DNA of 64,000 nucleotides, from contig NZ_JAFMPM010000008.1 in the NCBI RefSeq assembly GCF_017349355.1, positions 930,001-994,000 on the forward strand. Direction: 5' to 3'. Made by a program: the position numbers and the translations under genes. Shown piece by piece: positions 8,480 through 17,478 of the stretch (position 1 is the first letter of the stretch; the number at the start of each line of letters is the position of its first letter). This stretch comes from Thiothrix fructosivorans. Lineage in GTDB: Bacteria; Pseudomonadota; Gammaproteobacteria; Thiotrichales; Thiotrichaceae. Under the pieces are notes generated by a model. The model saw nothing but the letters and a program-made list of their open reading frames with translations, had not been told where the DNA came from and did no database searches.

Positions 8480-10125
8480 ACGATTTACTGCGATTATTGC
8501 GCTTGTTCAAGCCGTATTGGGGCTGGGCAGCGTTGGGCATGGGCTTGTCATTCATCACCTTGCTGGCCAATGTGGGGCTGATGGCGGTGTCGGGCTGGTT
8601 CATTACCGCGATGGCAATGGCGGGTGTCGCGGGGGTGTCGATGAATTATTTCACCCCGGCGGCGTTGATTCGGCTGGCGGCAATTGTGCGCACGGCGGGG
8701 CGTTATGGTGAACGCTTGGTCACGCACGAAGCTACGTTTCGGATGTTGGCGGAATTGCGGGTGTGGTTTTATGAGCGTATCGAGCCGCTGGCTCCGGCGG
8801 TGTTGGAACAATATCGCAGCGGCGACGTGTTGAGCCGCATCCGCGCTGACATTGATACGCTGAATAATGTGTACTTGCGCCTGCTAGTGCCGGTGGTAGT
8901 GGCAGGGTTGGCGACGCTGGTATTCGTGGTGGCATTGCTGTTTTATCACCCGTTGTTGGCGTTGCTGGAGTTGAGCTTGTTGTTGGTGGCAGGCATGCTG
9001 ATTCCCTGGTTGATGAACCGTTTGGGGCATGACGCAGGACAGCAATCGGTGGAAACTGCCGCGCAATTGCGCTCGGCTTTGGTGAATGATTTGCAGGGCA
9101 TGGGCGAATTGCTGGTGTATGGTGCGGCGGATGCTCATGCCGCGCACGTTCAACAGTTGTCGCAAACCTTGGCGGCACAACAGCAAACCCTAAGCCGCTT
9201 GAATGGCGTGGCGCAAGGCGCGTTGGGGTTGTGTGCGAATCTGGCGATGTGGGGCATGTTGGTGCTGGCGATTCCGTTGGTGCGTGATCATGCGATAGCC
9301 CCGCCGGAATTGGCGATGTTGGCATTGTTCGCGCTGGCAAGTTTTGAAGCGGTGTTGCCCTTGCCGCTGGCGTTCCAGTCCTTGGGAGAAACCTTGGCGG
9401 CGGCGCGGCGTATTTTTAGCCTTGCGGATCAGGCGGCGGCGGTGAGTGAGCCAGCGCATCCGTTGCCTGTGCCGGAGCGTTTGGATTTTGCATTGCGGGA
9501 AGTGGGGTTTCGCTATCAGTTGCAGGGCGATGCGGTATTGGAGGGGTTGACGCTGGATTTCCCGCAAGGTCACAAGCTCGCTATTGTCGGCGTAACGGGC
9601 GCGGGCAAAAGTACCCTGACCAGTTTGCTGCTACGTTTCCGCGAACCGAGCAGTGGTGAATTGCTATTGGGTGGTCAAACTATTGCTCAATACAGTGGTG
9701 AAACTTTGCGTCAGCACATCGCGGTTGTGCCGCAGCAAACGCATTTGTTTAATACCACCTTGCGCGAAAACCTGTTGCTGGCAAAACGTGATGCGACGGA
9801 TGCGGAGCTGGAGGCGGTGTGCCGCACTGCGCTGATCCACGACTTCATTACGCAACAGCCGGAAGGCTATGCAACGTGGGTGGGCGAAACTGGGGTGCGT
9901 TTGTCCGGCGGGCAAGCCAAGCGCGTGGCGATTGCGCGTGCCTTGCTGAAACCCGCGCGGCTGTTGATTCTCGATGAACCTACCGAAGGGCTAGACCCAG
10001 AAACCGCAACACAAGTGATGGCGAATATCCTCGCACATGTGGAACATAATGGGCAAAGTTTGTTGCTGATTACCCACCGATCGCATGGCTTGGAAGCGAT
10101 GGATCAGGTGCTGCATCTGCCTTGA
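8476..10125 (+). CDS. cydC: Cysteine/glutathione ABC exporter subunit CydC
   Basis: A 549-residue partner of CydD. The membrane domain (about residues 15-300) is followed by an ATPase domain with Walker A GVTGAGKST, signature LSGGQAKR, Walker B LLILDEPT and switch His in ITHR. The ATG overlaps the cydD stop codon by 4 bp. Its length is slightly short of E. coli CydC (573). The full set cydABX-cydDC lies together, so oxidase and maturation exporter are probably regulated together. Confidence 0.93.
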   Translation: MNDLLRLLRLFKPYWGWAALGMGLSFITLLANVGLMAVSGWFITAMAMAGVAGVSMNYFTPAALIRLAAIVRTAGRYGERLVTHEATFRMLAELRVWFYERIEPLAPAVLEQYRSGDVLSRIRADIDTLNNVYLRLLVPVVVAGLATLVFVVALLFYHPLLALLELSLLLVAGMLIPWLMNRLGHDAGQQSVETAAQLRSALVNDLQGMGELLVYGAADAHAAHVQQLSQTLAAQQQTLSRLNGVAQGALGLCANLAMWGMLVLAIPLVRDHAIAPPELAMLALFALASFEAVLPLPLAFQSLGETLAAARRIFSLADQAAAVSEPAHPLPVPERLDFALREVGFRYQLQGDAVLEGLTLDFPQGHKLAIVGVTGAGKSTLTSLLLRFREPSSGELLLGGQTIAQYSGETLRQHIAVVPQQTHLFNTTLRENLLLAKRDATDAELEAVCRTALIHDFITQQPEGYATWVGETGVRLSGGQAKRVAIARALLKPARLLILDEPTEGLDPETATQVMANILAHVEHNGQSLLLITHRSHGLEAMDQVLHLP

Positions 10126-10175
10126 GGGATGCGGTATGATGGCGGCGATTTTTAACCATAAACAGGAAATGCACC

Positions 10176-11036
10176 ATGACAATCACTCGTGTAGCAGGCA
10201 ACGGCGGCTTGCCAATGATCAACGTTAGCAACGACCATGCCGATGCCGTGATTTCGGTTTACGCAGGGCAAGTCTTGTCTTTCACCCCCAAAGGCGCGGC
10301 GGATGTGCTGTTTGTCAGCGACAAAGCCTATTACGCCGAAGGCAAGGCAATCAAAGGCGGCGTACCGATTTGCTGGCCTTGGTTTGGCGCAGACCCCGAA
10401 GGCAAAGGCCGCCCCGCGCACGGTTTCATGCGCAACCGCATGTGGAGCGAGTGGGAAACCCGCGACAATGCCGATGGTTCAACCACGGTAATTTTGGGCG
10501 TGGAATCCTCCCCCGAAACCTTGGCTATCTGGCCTAATGCCTTCCGTTTGGCGATGGAAATTACCGTTGGCAAAACCTTGCAGCTAGCACTGGTGACGCG
10601 TAATACCGGTGATGCAGCGTTCACTATTACCCAAGCCTTGCACACCTATTTTGCGGTGGGCGATATTGCGCAAACCACCGTGACAGGCTTGGAAGGCACG
10701 CAATACCTCGATAAAGCGGCAGATGGCAATGGCGCAACCAAGCAGCAAGACGGTGCCATCAGCATTGCGAGCGAAGTTGACCGCATTTACCTTGGCGTTC
10801 CGGCGGAACAAGCGATTGTCGATGGCGCGTTGAATCGCACGATTCGCATTACGTCCAGCGGTAATAAAACGGCAGTGGTGTGGAATCCGTGGGCAAAAAT
10901 CGCGGCAGGTATGGCGGATTTGCAGGACGATGATTACACCCGTTTCGTGTGCGTGGAAACGACTAACGCGGCGGATGATGTGGTCAGTGTTGCAGCAGGC
11001 AGCGAATTTCGCTTGACCGCAGAGTACAGTGTGTAG
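10176..11036 (+). CDS. D-hexose-6-phosphate mutarotase (YeaD family)
   Basis: A 286-residue aldose-1-epimerase-fold protein interconverting alpha and beta glucose-6-phosphate. Family marks are KGGVPICWPWFG, GRPAHGFMRNRMW (substrate-facing His), the second His in TQALHTYFAVGD, and the C-terminal VVWNPWAKIAAGMADL-DDDYTRFVCVET with the catalytic Glu. It is cytosolic with no signal peptide. GGAAATG spacing supports the ATG at 10176. It stands alone, 50 bp after cydC, and is followed by a hairpin. Confidence 0.93.
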   Translation: MTITRVAGNGGLPMINVSNDHADAVISVYAGQVLSFTPKGAADVLFVSDKAYYAEGKAIKGGVPICWPWFGADPEGKGRPAHGFMRNRMWSEWETRDNADGSTTVILGVESSPETLAIWPNAFRLAMEITVGKTLQLALVTRNTGDAAFTITQALHTYFAVGDIAQTTVTGLEGTQYLDKAADGNGATKQQDGAISIASEVDRIYLGVPAEQAIVDGALNRTIRITSSGNKTAVVWNPWAKIAAGMADLQDDDYTRFVCVETTNAADDVVSVAAGSEFRLTAEYSV

Positions 11037-11050
11037 CTTAGGTTTTCAGC

Positions 11051-11078
11051 ATTGCCCGTGTGATTGCGCACGGGCAAT
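11051..11078 (+). terminator. Hairpin after the mutarotase gene
   Basis: A perfect 10-bp stem ATTGCCCGTG / CACGGGCAAT with an 8-base loop, 14 bp after the stop codon. No T-run follows, so termination is plausible but not proven. A short palindrome GTGCGA-TT-CGCAC follows immediately. Confidence 0.5.
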
Positions 11079-11167
11079 GTGCGATTCGCACAAAATCAGT
11101 GCCACCCCCCGCCTTTTTTGGGTTATCGTTTGCCAACTGTAAATTCAACCGGCATAGGTAGCTTTTC

Positions 11168-12841
11168 ATGCAAATTCAGGTCAGTCAACTCATCGTTAAA
11201 TTCCTGCAACAGTTGGGGGTGGAAACGATTTTCGGAATGCCCGGTGCGCACATTTTGCCGGTGTATGACGACCTCTACGATTCCGGTATCCAGACCGTAT
11301 TGGTCAAACACGAGCAAGGCGCGGCCTTTATGGCGGGCGGTTATGCGCGGGTTAGTGGGCGCATTGGTGCGTGCATTACCACCGCAGGCCCCGGCGCAAG
11401 CAACCTGATTACTGGTATTGCCAATGCCTACGCCGACAAATTGCCGATGCTGGTGATTACCGGCGAAGCGCCCACCCACATTTTCGGGCGCGGCGGTTTG
11501 CAGGAAAGTTCGGGGGAGGGCGGTAGCATCAACCAGACGGCGTTATTTTCCGGCGTGACCCGTTATCACAAGCTGATTGAACGTACCGATTACCTCGTGA
11601 ATGTGCTGAATCAGGCAGCACGCCACTTGAGGGCGGATGTGCCCGGCCCCGTGGTATTGAGTATTCCGGTGAATGTGCAAAAAGAGTTGGTGGATGTGGC
11701 AATCCTCAGCAAATTACCATGCCTGAACCCGTTGCCCAAATTGAAAATTACCCCGCAAATGTTGGAGCAATGCGGCGAGATGATCCGCGCCGCCGAACGC
11801 CCGGTGGTATTGGCGGGTTATGGCTGTATTCAATCCGCGCAAGCTCACGAGATATTGTGCGAATTGAGTGACCGTTTGAATATGCCAGTGGCCTCCAGTT
11901 TAAAAGGCAAGGGCGCTATTGATGAACGTCTGGATTTATCGCTGGGCAGTTTGGGGGTAACGTCGGGCGGTTATGCCCTGCATTATCTGTTGCACGAAGC
12001 TGATCTGATTATTATGCTCGGTGCTGGTTTCAATGAACGTACCAGTTATGTGTGGAAAACTGACCTGTTAGAGGGCAAAAAGATTATTCAGGTTGACCGT
12101 AATGTAGCGCAACTCGAAAAGGTATTTAAAGCCGATTTAGCGATTCAATCTGATCTTGGGGATTTTTTGGAGTCGATTAATAACTATTGTGTGCAGAAAT
12201 GGGTTGAACCTAAAGTTTGCCAAGATTTGACACTCTACAAGCGCAGCATCGACCGCCAACTCGAAAAAGACAATGCGGTGATCTTCGGTGAAAAATTCAA
12301 TTTGGTAAAACGGTTTTTTACCTTGCTGGAACAACAGTTCGACGATGGCATTGTGTTGGTGGATGATAATATTATTTTCTCGCAGAACTTTTATCGGGTT
12401 ACCAGTCACGACCATTTTGTGCCGAATACCGGGGTTTCATCGTTGGGTCATGCGATACCGGCGGCGATTGGTTCACGTTTTGTCGTGGATAAACCAACCT
12501 TTGCTATACTGGGAGATGGTGGTTTCCAAATGTGCTGCATGGAAATCATGACGGCAGTGAATTACAACATTCCGCTGAATATTGTGTTGTTCAACAACCA
12601 GACCTTGGGGTTGATCCGCAAAAACCAGCATCAGCAATATCAGGAACGCTTTTTGGATTGTGATTTCAAAAACCCGGATTATGCGTTGCTGGCACAATCG
12701 TTTGGTATTACGCATTTTAAGATTGCGTCGCTTGAGGATTGTCGGCAAGTGTTTGATCAAGCGGATTTTTATCATGGCATTAACCTGATCGAACTGATGA
12801 TTGATCGGGATGCTTACCCTAATTATTCTTCACGGCGTTGA
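11168..12841 (+). CDS. ThDP-dependent enzyme, acetolactate synthase large-subunit family
   Basis: A 557-residue protein with the three-domain layout of the acetolactate synthase/pyruvate oxidase family. The N-terminal Pyr domain has the catalytic Glu in VKHEQGAAFMAGGYAR. The central domain spans about residues 195-330. The C-terminal PP domain carries the ThDP/Mg motif from GDGGFQMC to LFNNQTLG. No regulatory small subunit (ilvN) or branched-chain biosynthesis gene is adjacent, so it may be a catabolic acetolactate synthase or a related decarboxylase or ligase. The substrate cannot be assigned from sequence. It is a single gene between a hairpin and the ATPase gene. Confidence 0.8.
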   Translation: MQIQVSQLIVKFLQQLGVETIFGMPGAHILPVYDDLYDSGIQTVLVKHEQGAAFMAGGYARVSGRIGACITTAGPGASNLITGIANAYADKLPMLVITGEAPTHIFGRGGLQESSGEGGSINQTALFSGVTRYHKLIERTDYLVNVLNQAARHLRADVPGPVVLSIPVNVQKELVDVAILSKLPCLNPLPKLKITPQMLEQCGEMIRAAERPVVLAGYGCIQSAQAHEILCELSDRLNMPVASSLKGKGAIDERLDLSLGSLGVTSGGYALHYLLHEADLIIMLGAGFNERTSYVWKTDLLEGKKIIQVDRNVAQLEKVFKADLAIQSDLGDFLESINNYCVQKWVEPKVCQDLTLYKRSIDRQLEKDNAVIFGEKFNLVKRFFTLLEQQFDDGIVLVDDNIIFSQNFYRVTSHDHFVPNTGVSSLGHAIPAAIGSRFVVDKPTFAILGDGGFQMCCMEIMTAVNYNIPLNIVLFNNQTLGLIRKNQHQQYQERFLDCDFKNPDYALLAQSFGITHFKIASLEDCRQVFDQADFYHGINLIELMIDRDAYPNYSSRR

Positions 12842-12916
12842 GATGTCCATGCAGAGTGAGGGGTATGCTATGATAACCAATAAGTTTGTGATCCATCTGG
12901 ATTGATAGGAGAAGCC

Positions 12917-13963
12917 ATGCTGGAACGCTTAAGTGTTGAAAATTTTACTGTTTTTTCCAAAGCCAGCTTTGAGTTCGCAGCGGGTCTGAACGTCATCGTC
13001 GGCGAAAATGGCACGGGTAAAACGCATGTGTTGAAGCTGGCGTATGCCGTAATTGCTGAGAATCGCTCACAAGCTAATAAACAGAAAAGTGTGGTGGATG
13101 TTGCTGCTGAAATACAATCAAGAGCAAATGATTATGTTATTAAAATAGTAGATGTCTTCAAAGCTGAATCAATAGATAATTTCATAAAAAACAAAGCTTA
13201 TGGTGCTAATGAAGTGGGTTTTCAGTTTGAGTTAAGTGGTAATAACCCTTCGTTTTTATTCAATTCAAAATACAGTGCTAATGGTTTGGAAACTAAATTC
13301 CCTAAGCCCTTAAAAGGTCATCAATCAGCTAAAGCTGTTTTTTTACCGGCTCGTGAGTTACTAACGATCTATCCGGGTTTTGTTTCTTTGTATGAAGGGC
13401 GTTATCTTGAGTTTGACGAAACCTACCGCGACACTTGTTTGTTATTGGGAGAACCACTTTTAAAAAAACCAATGACCGACTTGTTGCTTGTTTTAGAAGA
13501 GGCAATGGGTGGTAAGGTTTTGCTGGAGAGAGGGCGTTTTTACCTTGTTTGTGATTTTGGAAAAGTAGAAATGCCAATGGTGGCAGAAGGTATTCGCAAG
13601 CTGGCGATGTTGGCACAACTGATTGCTGTGGGGGCATTACAAAAAGGTAGTTATTTGTTCTGGGATGAACCAGAAGCTAACTTAAATCCACGTCTGGTCA
13701 AAGTTGTTGCGCGTGTGATTCTGCAATTGGCAAAGACAGGAATTCAAATATTTGTCGCTACTCACTCCCTATTTCTATTACGTGAATTTGAAGTGCTGCA
13801 AACCGCAGAGAAAAAGCCAGTGCCACAACGCTACTTTGCTTTGAAGCAGGGTGCTGACGGAGTTGAAGTTGAGCAGGGCAATGCCATTGATGACCTGAAA
13901 ACCTTAGTATTGCTGGATGAAGAATTGCTGCAATCTGATCGTTATATGGCTTTGGAGTCGTAA
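12917..13963 (+). CDS. AAA/ABC-type ATPase of a two-gene ATPase-nuclease module
   Basis: A 348-residue ATPase resembling the SMC/OLD-like AAA_15/AAA_21 group. Walker A is GENGTGKT (residues 29-36), a degenerate signature reads VAEGIRKLAML, Walker B is YLFWDEPEANLNP (D250, E251) and the His switch is in FVATHSLFLL. The insertion between them (residues 50-220) is AT-rich and not recognisable. Start ATG 12917 is chosen over TTG 12902 because AGGAGA sits 4 bp ahead of it. The PD-(D/E)XK-like gene begins 2 bp after the stop. ATPases of this type drive several two-gene phage-defence systems (for example PtuA of Septu), which is the inferred role. Confidence 0.8.
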   Translation: MLERLSVENFTVFSKASFEFAAGLNVIVGENGTGKTHVLKLAYAVIAENRSQANKQKSVVDVAAEIQSRANDYVIKIVDVFKAESIDNFIKNKAYGANEVGFQFELSGNNPSFLFNSKYSANGLETKFPKPLKGHQSAKAVFLPARELLTIYPGFVSLYEGRYLEFDETYRDTCLLLGEPLLKKPMTDLLLVLEEAMGGKVLLERGRFYLVCDFGKVEMPMVAEGIRKLAMLAQLIAVGALQKGSYLFWDEPEANLNPRLVKVVARVILQLAKTGIQIFVATHSLFLLREFEVLQTAEKKPVPQRYFALKQGADGVEVEQGNAIDDLKTLVLLDEELLQSDRYMALES

Positions 13964-13965
13964 CG

Positions 13966-14478
13966 ATGCCGCAAGTCATTACCGAAGATCGTTTGTGCTT
14001 CACTTTTCCTGATAATACTGTCGCTAGCAAATATGATGAATGGACATTTTATCGTAAACGTTTCAACAATGCGTTTTGTGGTACAAAAGCGGTTGATATT
14101 GTGCATGTGGATACCCATAAAACGGCATGGTTGATCGAAGTAAAAGATTATCGCACCAATCGCCGTACCAAGCCGTCTGATTTGGGGGATGAGATTGCTC
14201 TCAAAGTTCGGGATACGCTAGCAGGTCTGGCTACTGCTTGTTTTGGGGCAGAGGATGCTACTGAGAAAAGTACCGCCAAAAAGTTCTTGCAGGCTAAGCA
14301 TCTGAAAGTGGTACTGCATCTGGAGCAACCGCAAAAAAACAGCCGATTATTTCCACAAGTCGTCAATCCTGCCGATCTTAAGTTGCGTCTGAAAATGTTA
14401 TTGAAAGCAGTGGATGCTCACCCGCAGGTTGTGAACCGCAACACTCTTAAATCCACCATGAGTTGGTCGGTGGAATGA
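13966..14478 (+). CDS. Small protein with a PD-(D/E)XK-like nuclease motif
   Basis: A 170-residue protein of no recognised family. Residues 44-60 contain VDIVHVDTHKTAWLIEVKD, i.e. Asp44 followed after 13 residues by the strand-borne E58-V-K60, the layout of the PD-(D/E)XK nuclease core. A basic segment KDYRTNRRTK follows and helices occupy residues 70-100. It is placed 2 bp behind the ATPase gene and overlaps the next gene by 4 bp. The inferred role is a nuclease effector directed by the ATPase. The nuclease call rests on one motif and could be wrong. Confidence 0.55.
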   Translation: MPQVITEDRLCFTFPDNTVASKYDEWTFYRKRFNNAFCGTKAVDIVHVDTHKTAWLIEVKDYRTNRRTKPSDLGDEIALKVRDTLAGLATACFGAEDATEKSTAKKFLQAKHLKVVLHLEQPQKNSRLFPQVVNPADLKLRLKMLLKAVDAHPQVVNRNTLKSTMSWSVE

Positions 14479-15998
14479 ATCAGCAAAGCTTTAATACCAT
14501 GCCTGATACCTTTGATTTCATCCTTAGTATCCCCGTCGCCGATCGCCCGCCGCATTTGCGTAACTGTCTGGAAAGTATTTACCATCAGCAAGTACGTTAT
14601 AACTACGGTGGCAAACTCACTATTGTGGTTGCTGAAGATAGCCGCGAGCCGCAACATATTGAGGCGCATAAAGCCTTGGTGGCGGAATATTGCGGTAAAG
14701 GGCTGGCGGTTATTCATTTCGACTTGCCCGAACAATATCAGGTATTGCAAAGCATCCCCGCCGCGCAACGCGAAGCGTTGGGGAATTTGCTTACTACGCA
14801 ACCTGCCGAGCGTTTTTACCGTAAAGGGCAGGCGGCTAACCGCAATCTCAGCTACCTGAAAATGTTGCAACTGACGCAGAATAAAGACCGCACTTTGTAT
14901 TATTTGGTGGATAGCGACCAGTTGTTTTTGCCGGAACTGGATTACTTTCATCACATTAATCAGCTTTTCCAAACCCACGACATTACGATGTTGACGGGGA
15001 AATTAGTGGGTGATCCGCCGGTATCGCCTTCGGTGATGGCCGCTAATTTTCTGGATGATGTGAGCGCGTTTTTGCATGAAATTGCGGGTTATGATGCGCA
15101 TGGGGCGTGTCAATTTCACCGGGATACGCCGTTGCCGGGGGATGCGGCGTATCATGATATGGCGAAAATGTTTGGCTTTGAGCAACAGGTGACGCATTTT
15201 GATTACCGTTGCCCTTTAGTGGGGGAACATGATCATGCGGCTTGTCTGGCGCATTTTAGCGAGCGTTTGGCGTCGTTTTTTTCCGGCGAACATTTGACGC
15301 GCAAGACGGCATTTCAAGCCGATACGGATGTGCTAAAACTGACACCTGCCCGCACGATTTATCCCGGTAATTACATCGTGAATTTCGATGGGTTGAAATA
15401 CATTATTCCGTTTGGGCATTTACGGCTGCGCATGTCGGGGCCGACGGCGGGGCGGTTGATTCAGGCGGAAATTGGTGAACGTTTTGCGTCGGCGAATCTG
15501 CCGATGTTGCACAAACGTACCACCGATGAAGAAGACGGTTTTCGCCCCGGTGTCGAGCAAACGCAGGATGCGGCGATTGATATTTCGGACGAATTCGAGC
15601 GCCAGTTTTTCGGCGATTTGATGTTGTTTTCGGTGGTGGAATGGCTCAAGCACTACGATTTGGCGCAATTGACGGATGCAGAACGCTTGCAGCAGGTAGT
15701 GGATAAGGTGGAAGCCGAGATGCTGACGTTGTATCAGGCGAAACACGCCGCAGTGAACCAGCGTCGCCACGCGCTTGAGACTTGGCTTGCGTCACAACAG
15801 GCTTGGGCTGCAACAGCGGCTTGGCAGCAAATCACGCAATTTCTGCGAAATATCGAGCGGAATTTTGGTGAAGAAGCGACGGCATGGCAGCAAATACAAT
15901 CTGCTGCTCACCGTGAAAGACGCAAGCAGCAGATTATCGTAGCGTTGACGCATTATCGCGGGGAGCGCGAGGTGTGGGATCAATTATTCACGCGTTAA
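14475..15998 (+). CDS. Glycosyltransferase-like protein
   Basis: About 507 residues. The N-terminal 270 residues look like a GT-A glycosyltransferase: FILSIPVADRPPHLRNCLES at the start, and LYYLVDSDQLFLPELDY, where DSD is the metal/nucleotide-sugar DxD motif. The C-terminal half (about 380-507) is helical and rich in Gln, Ala and Trp. No signal peptide or membrane helix is seen, so it acts in the cytosol. The ATG overlaps the preceding nuclease-like gene by ATGA. ATG 14499 is an alternative start. Acceptor and donor are unknown. A sulfotransferase-like gene lies 0.6 kb away on the other strand, which suggests glycan or lipid decoration nearby. Confidence 0.6.
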   Translation: MNQQSFNTMPDTFDFILSIPVADRPPHLRNCLESIYHQQVRYNYGGKLTIVVAEDSREPQHIEAHKALVAEYCGKGLAVIHFDLPEQYQVLQSIPAAQREALGNLLTTQPAERFYRKGQAANRNLSYLKMLQLTQNKDRTLYYLVDSDQLFLPELDYFHHINQLFQTHDITMLTGKLVGDPPVSPSVMAANFLDDVSAFLHEIAGYDAHGACQFHRDTPLPGDAAYHDMAKMFGFEQQVTHFDYRCPLVGEHDHAACLAHFSERLASFFSGEHLTRKTAFQADTDVLKLTPARTIYPGNYIVNFDGLKYIIPFGHLRLRMSGPTAGRLIQAEIGERFASANLPMLHKRTTDEEDGFRPGVEQTQDAAIDISDEFERQFFGDLMLFSVVEWLKHYDLAQLTDAERLQQVVDKVEAEMLTLYQAKHAAVNQRRHALETWLASQQAWAATAAWQQITQFLRNIERNFGEEATAWQQIQSAAHRERRKQQIIVALTHYRGEREVWDQLFTR

Positions 15999-16512
15999 GG
16001 GTGTCAATTTGTTGAACGAGTTCTCGATATTGGGTTTCGGTAATACCTAAACGCTTTAACCAATTACGGAAATATTGGGCAAGAATTGCTGAGTTTTGGT
16101 GGGAGTCTAAGTGATGAATCTCAAAATCTTTGCGGTTCTGTACCTTGTCGGCAATTAGCATGTCGTTCACTTCTTTAGACACGCTTAAATCAATGTGGTC
16201 ATCTGCACTTTGAAAATGGTGTGACAGATAGGCATTGGCAACGTGTCGGTACTCCATTGCGACCAGCACAGTTGAGGGATTTAGTGCCCATTTGTTGAAG
16301 ACTGAATTATGTTCAAGTGATTCACTGAGTGCCGTATCATCTTGGAGCATCGGATGAATGCAGAATGCCTCCTTAGCTCTGGTAGAACTACTAATCGCAT
16401 CCAATATTTGTAACCCTTCGTTGATGTGAGCAATCAAAGGCACTTGAGAACGTTTGGCACACTGCGTGCCGTAGAATTCCGAAATCGCGAGATAGTGTTT
16501 GTTGTTACGCAT
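15988..16512 (-). CDS. Conserved hypothetical protein, HD-like His/Asp-rich
   Basis: A 174-residue cytosolic protein that I cannot assign to a named family. It has spaced His/Asp residues reminiscent of a metal-dependent phosphohydrolase: VPLIAHINEGL, FCIHPMLQDD, AMEYRHVANAYLSHH and ADKVQNRKDFEIHH. The ordering H...HP..QDD...EYR..AN resembles small HD-domain proteins, but this is not proven. It ends within the glycosyltransferase 3' end (11-bp convergent overlap) and runs with the sulfotransferase gene, whose 3' end lies 44 bp upstream. Confidence 0.6.
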   Translation of the reverse strand: MRNNKHYLAISEFYGTQCAKRSQVPLIAHINEGLQILDAISSSTRAKEAFCIHPMLQDDTALSESLEHNSVFNKWALNPSTVLVAMEYRHVANAYLSHHFQSADDHIDLSVSKEVNDMLIADKVQNRKDFEIHHLDSHQNSAILAQYFRNWLKRLGITETQYRELVQQIDTLNA

Positions 16513-16556
16513 ATCGTTACCTAATGGCTTTATTAAATTAGGGCGTGAAAAGTCGA

Positions 16557-17282
16557 TTAGCCATGTTGCTTGGCGTATTGCAGCAATAAAGCACGGCTGC
16601 TTTGATAAGCCTGTTCTGCCTGTTGTAATAACGCCGCATCCAGTTCCACATCATCCAGCGCTTCCTGAAAATTAGGTAATATTTTGCCGGTGTGAATGAG
16701 CGGTGAGGTATCCCCCGCACCGGCTACGCCTGTTTTGGCAAAGCTACCGTATTCACGCGATAACGGTTCAGCCACGCCTATCCATTGCTGTAACTGGCTT
16801 AATAAACCGTCGGTGTCAGTACAGACTTTTTCGGTATCAAAATAGTAATAACGTTGTGGGTGTTGCTGGGCGAAGTCGCTAAGGGTTTGCAGCCGTTCAA
16901 GGTAATAGTTGGTTGCCCCAGTGGGTTGCGCATACAAATCATCGGTGGATTTTTGCCGAAATAACTTAATGATGCTTTTAATGGTTGGCTCAGGTTGGCG
17001 CAACGCAATAAAAATGACAGCATCTTGTAATGCGGGCAGGCTTAAATTCAGCCGATAATCGTTGTGCAGCAGTTTATCAAACTGATAGTGACTGTCGGGT
17101 TTTAAGCTATCGTGTTGGCTGTAATCCGCGATTTGCTGGGCTAAATCAGCGTCGCTGAGGTAGCTTTGGTGCATTTCGTAATAGCCATTGATATGTGGGT
17201 GTGAGCCGATAATATGCCCTAGCAAACTGCTGTAGGCTCGCATGTGGCTGAGTAGGAAGATTCGGGAATAGGGTTGATTCAT
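16557..17282 (-). CDS. Sulfotransferase-family protein
   Basis: A 241-residue protein beginning SRIFLLSHMRAYSSLLGHII, which matches the 5'-phosphosulfate-binding loop of PAPS-dependent sulfotransferases. A later segment FIALRQPEPTIKSIIKLF resembles the 3'-phosphate-binding part, where an Arg and a Ser normally contact PAPS. The central YYFDTEKVCTDTDGLLSQLQQW fits the family's helical region. The acceptor is unknown; with the glycosyltransferase nearby a surface glycan or lipid is plausible. A structured noncoding stretch lies directly upstream. Confidence 0.7.
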   Translation of the reverse strand: MNQPYSRIFLLSHMRAYSSLLGHIIGSHPHINGYYEMHQSYLSDADLAQQIADYSQHDSLKPDSHYQFDKLLHNDYRLNLSLPALQDAVIFIALRQPEPTIKSIIKLFRQKSTDDLYAQPTGATNYYLERLQTLSDFAQQHPQRYYYFDTEKVCTDTDGLLSQLQQWIGVAEPLSREYGSFAKTGVAGAGDTSPLIHTGKILPNFQEALDDVELDAALLQQAEQAYQSSRALLLQYAKQHG

Positions 17283-17327
17283 GAGTTAGGTGTTCCAATC
17301 AAATTTTCGTGGGATTTACCTGATTTG

Positions 17328-17478
17328 CTTAATCCGGTAGTCCAGTGGATTAAGGGTTTCTGTCCGCTTAACTGACTGCGTTCGGCTTTGATTAAGCGGT
17401 TTTATAGCTCCAACATCGAGGTGACGGACGCGGCTGGGAGTAATCAAATCGGAGTCGTAGTCTGTCACTGCGTCCGTC
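17328..17478. other. Structured intergenic region with three successive hairpins
   Basis: This 249-bp gap (17283-17531) holds three inverted repeats in a row. CTTAATCC (17328-17335) pairs with GGATTAAG (17347-17354). CCGCTTAA (17364-17371) pairs with TTAAGCGG (17392-17399) and is followed by TTTTAT. GACGGACGC (17423-17431) pairs with GCGTCCGTC (17470-17478). No protein-coding gene is credible here. It may be a small RNA, a long leader of the sulfotransferase gene, or leftover mobile DNA at the edge of the AT-rich island. Confidence 0.5.

Noticed and set aside
12137-12415. 92-residue minus-strand frame in the ThDP enzyme gene
   Set aside because: It is a shadow of the acetolactate-synthase-family gene.
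17364-17399. Possible integron attC-like recombination site
   Set aside because: The stem lacks the conserved R core sites (GTTRRRY and RYYYAAC), and no integrase or cassette array is nearby.
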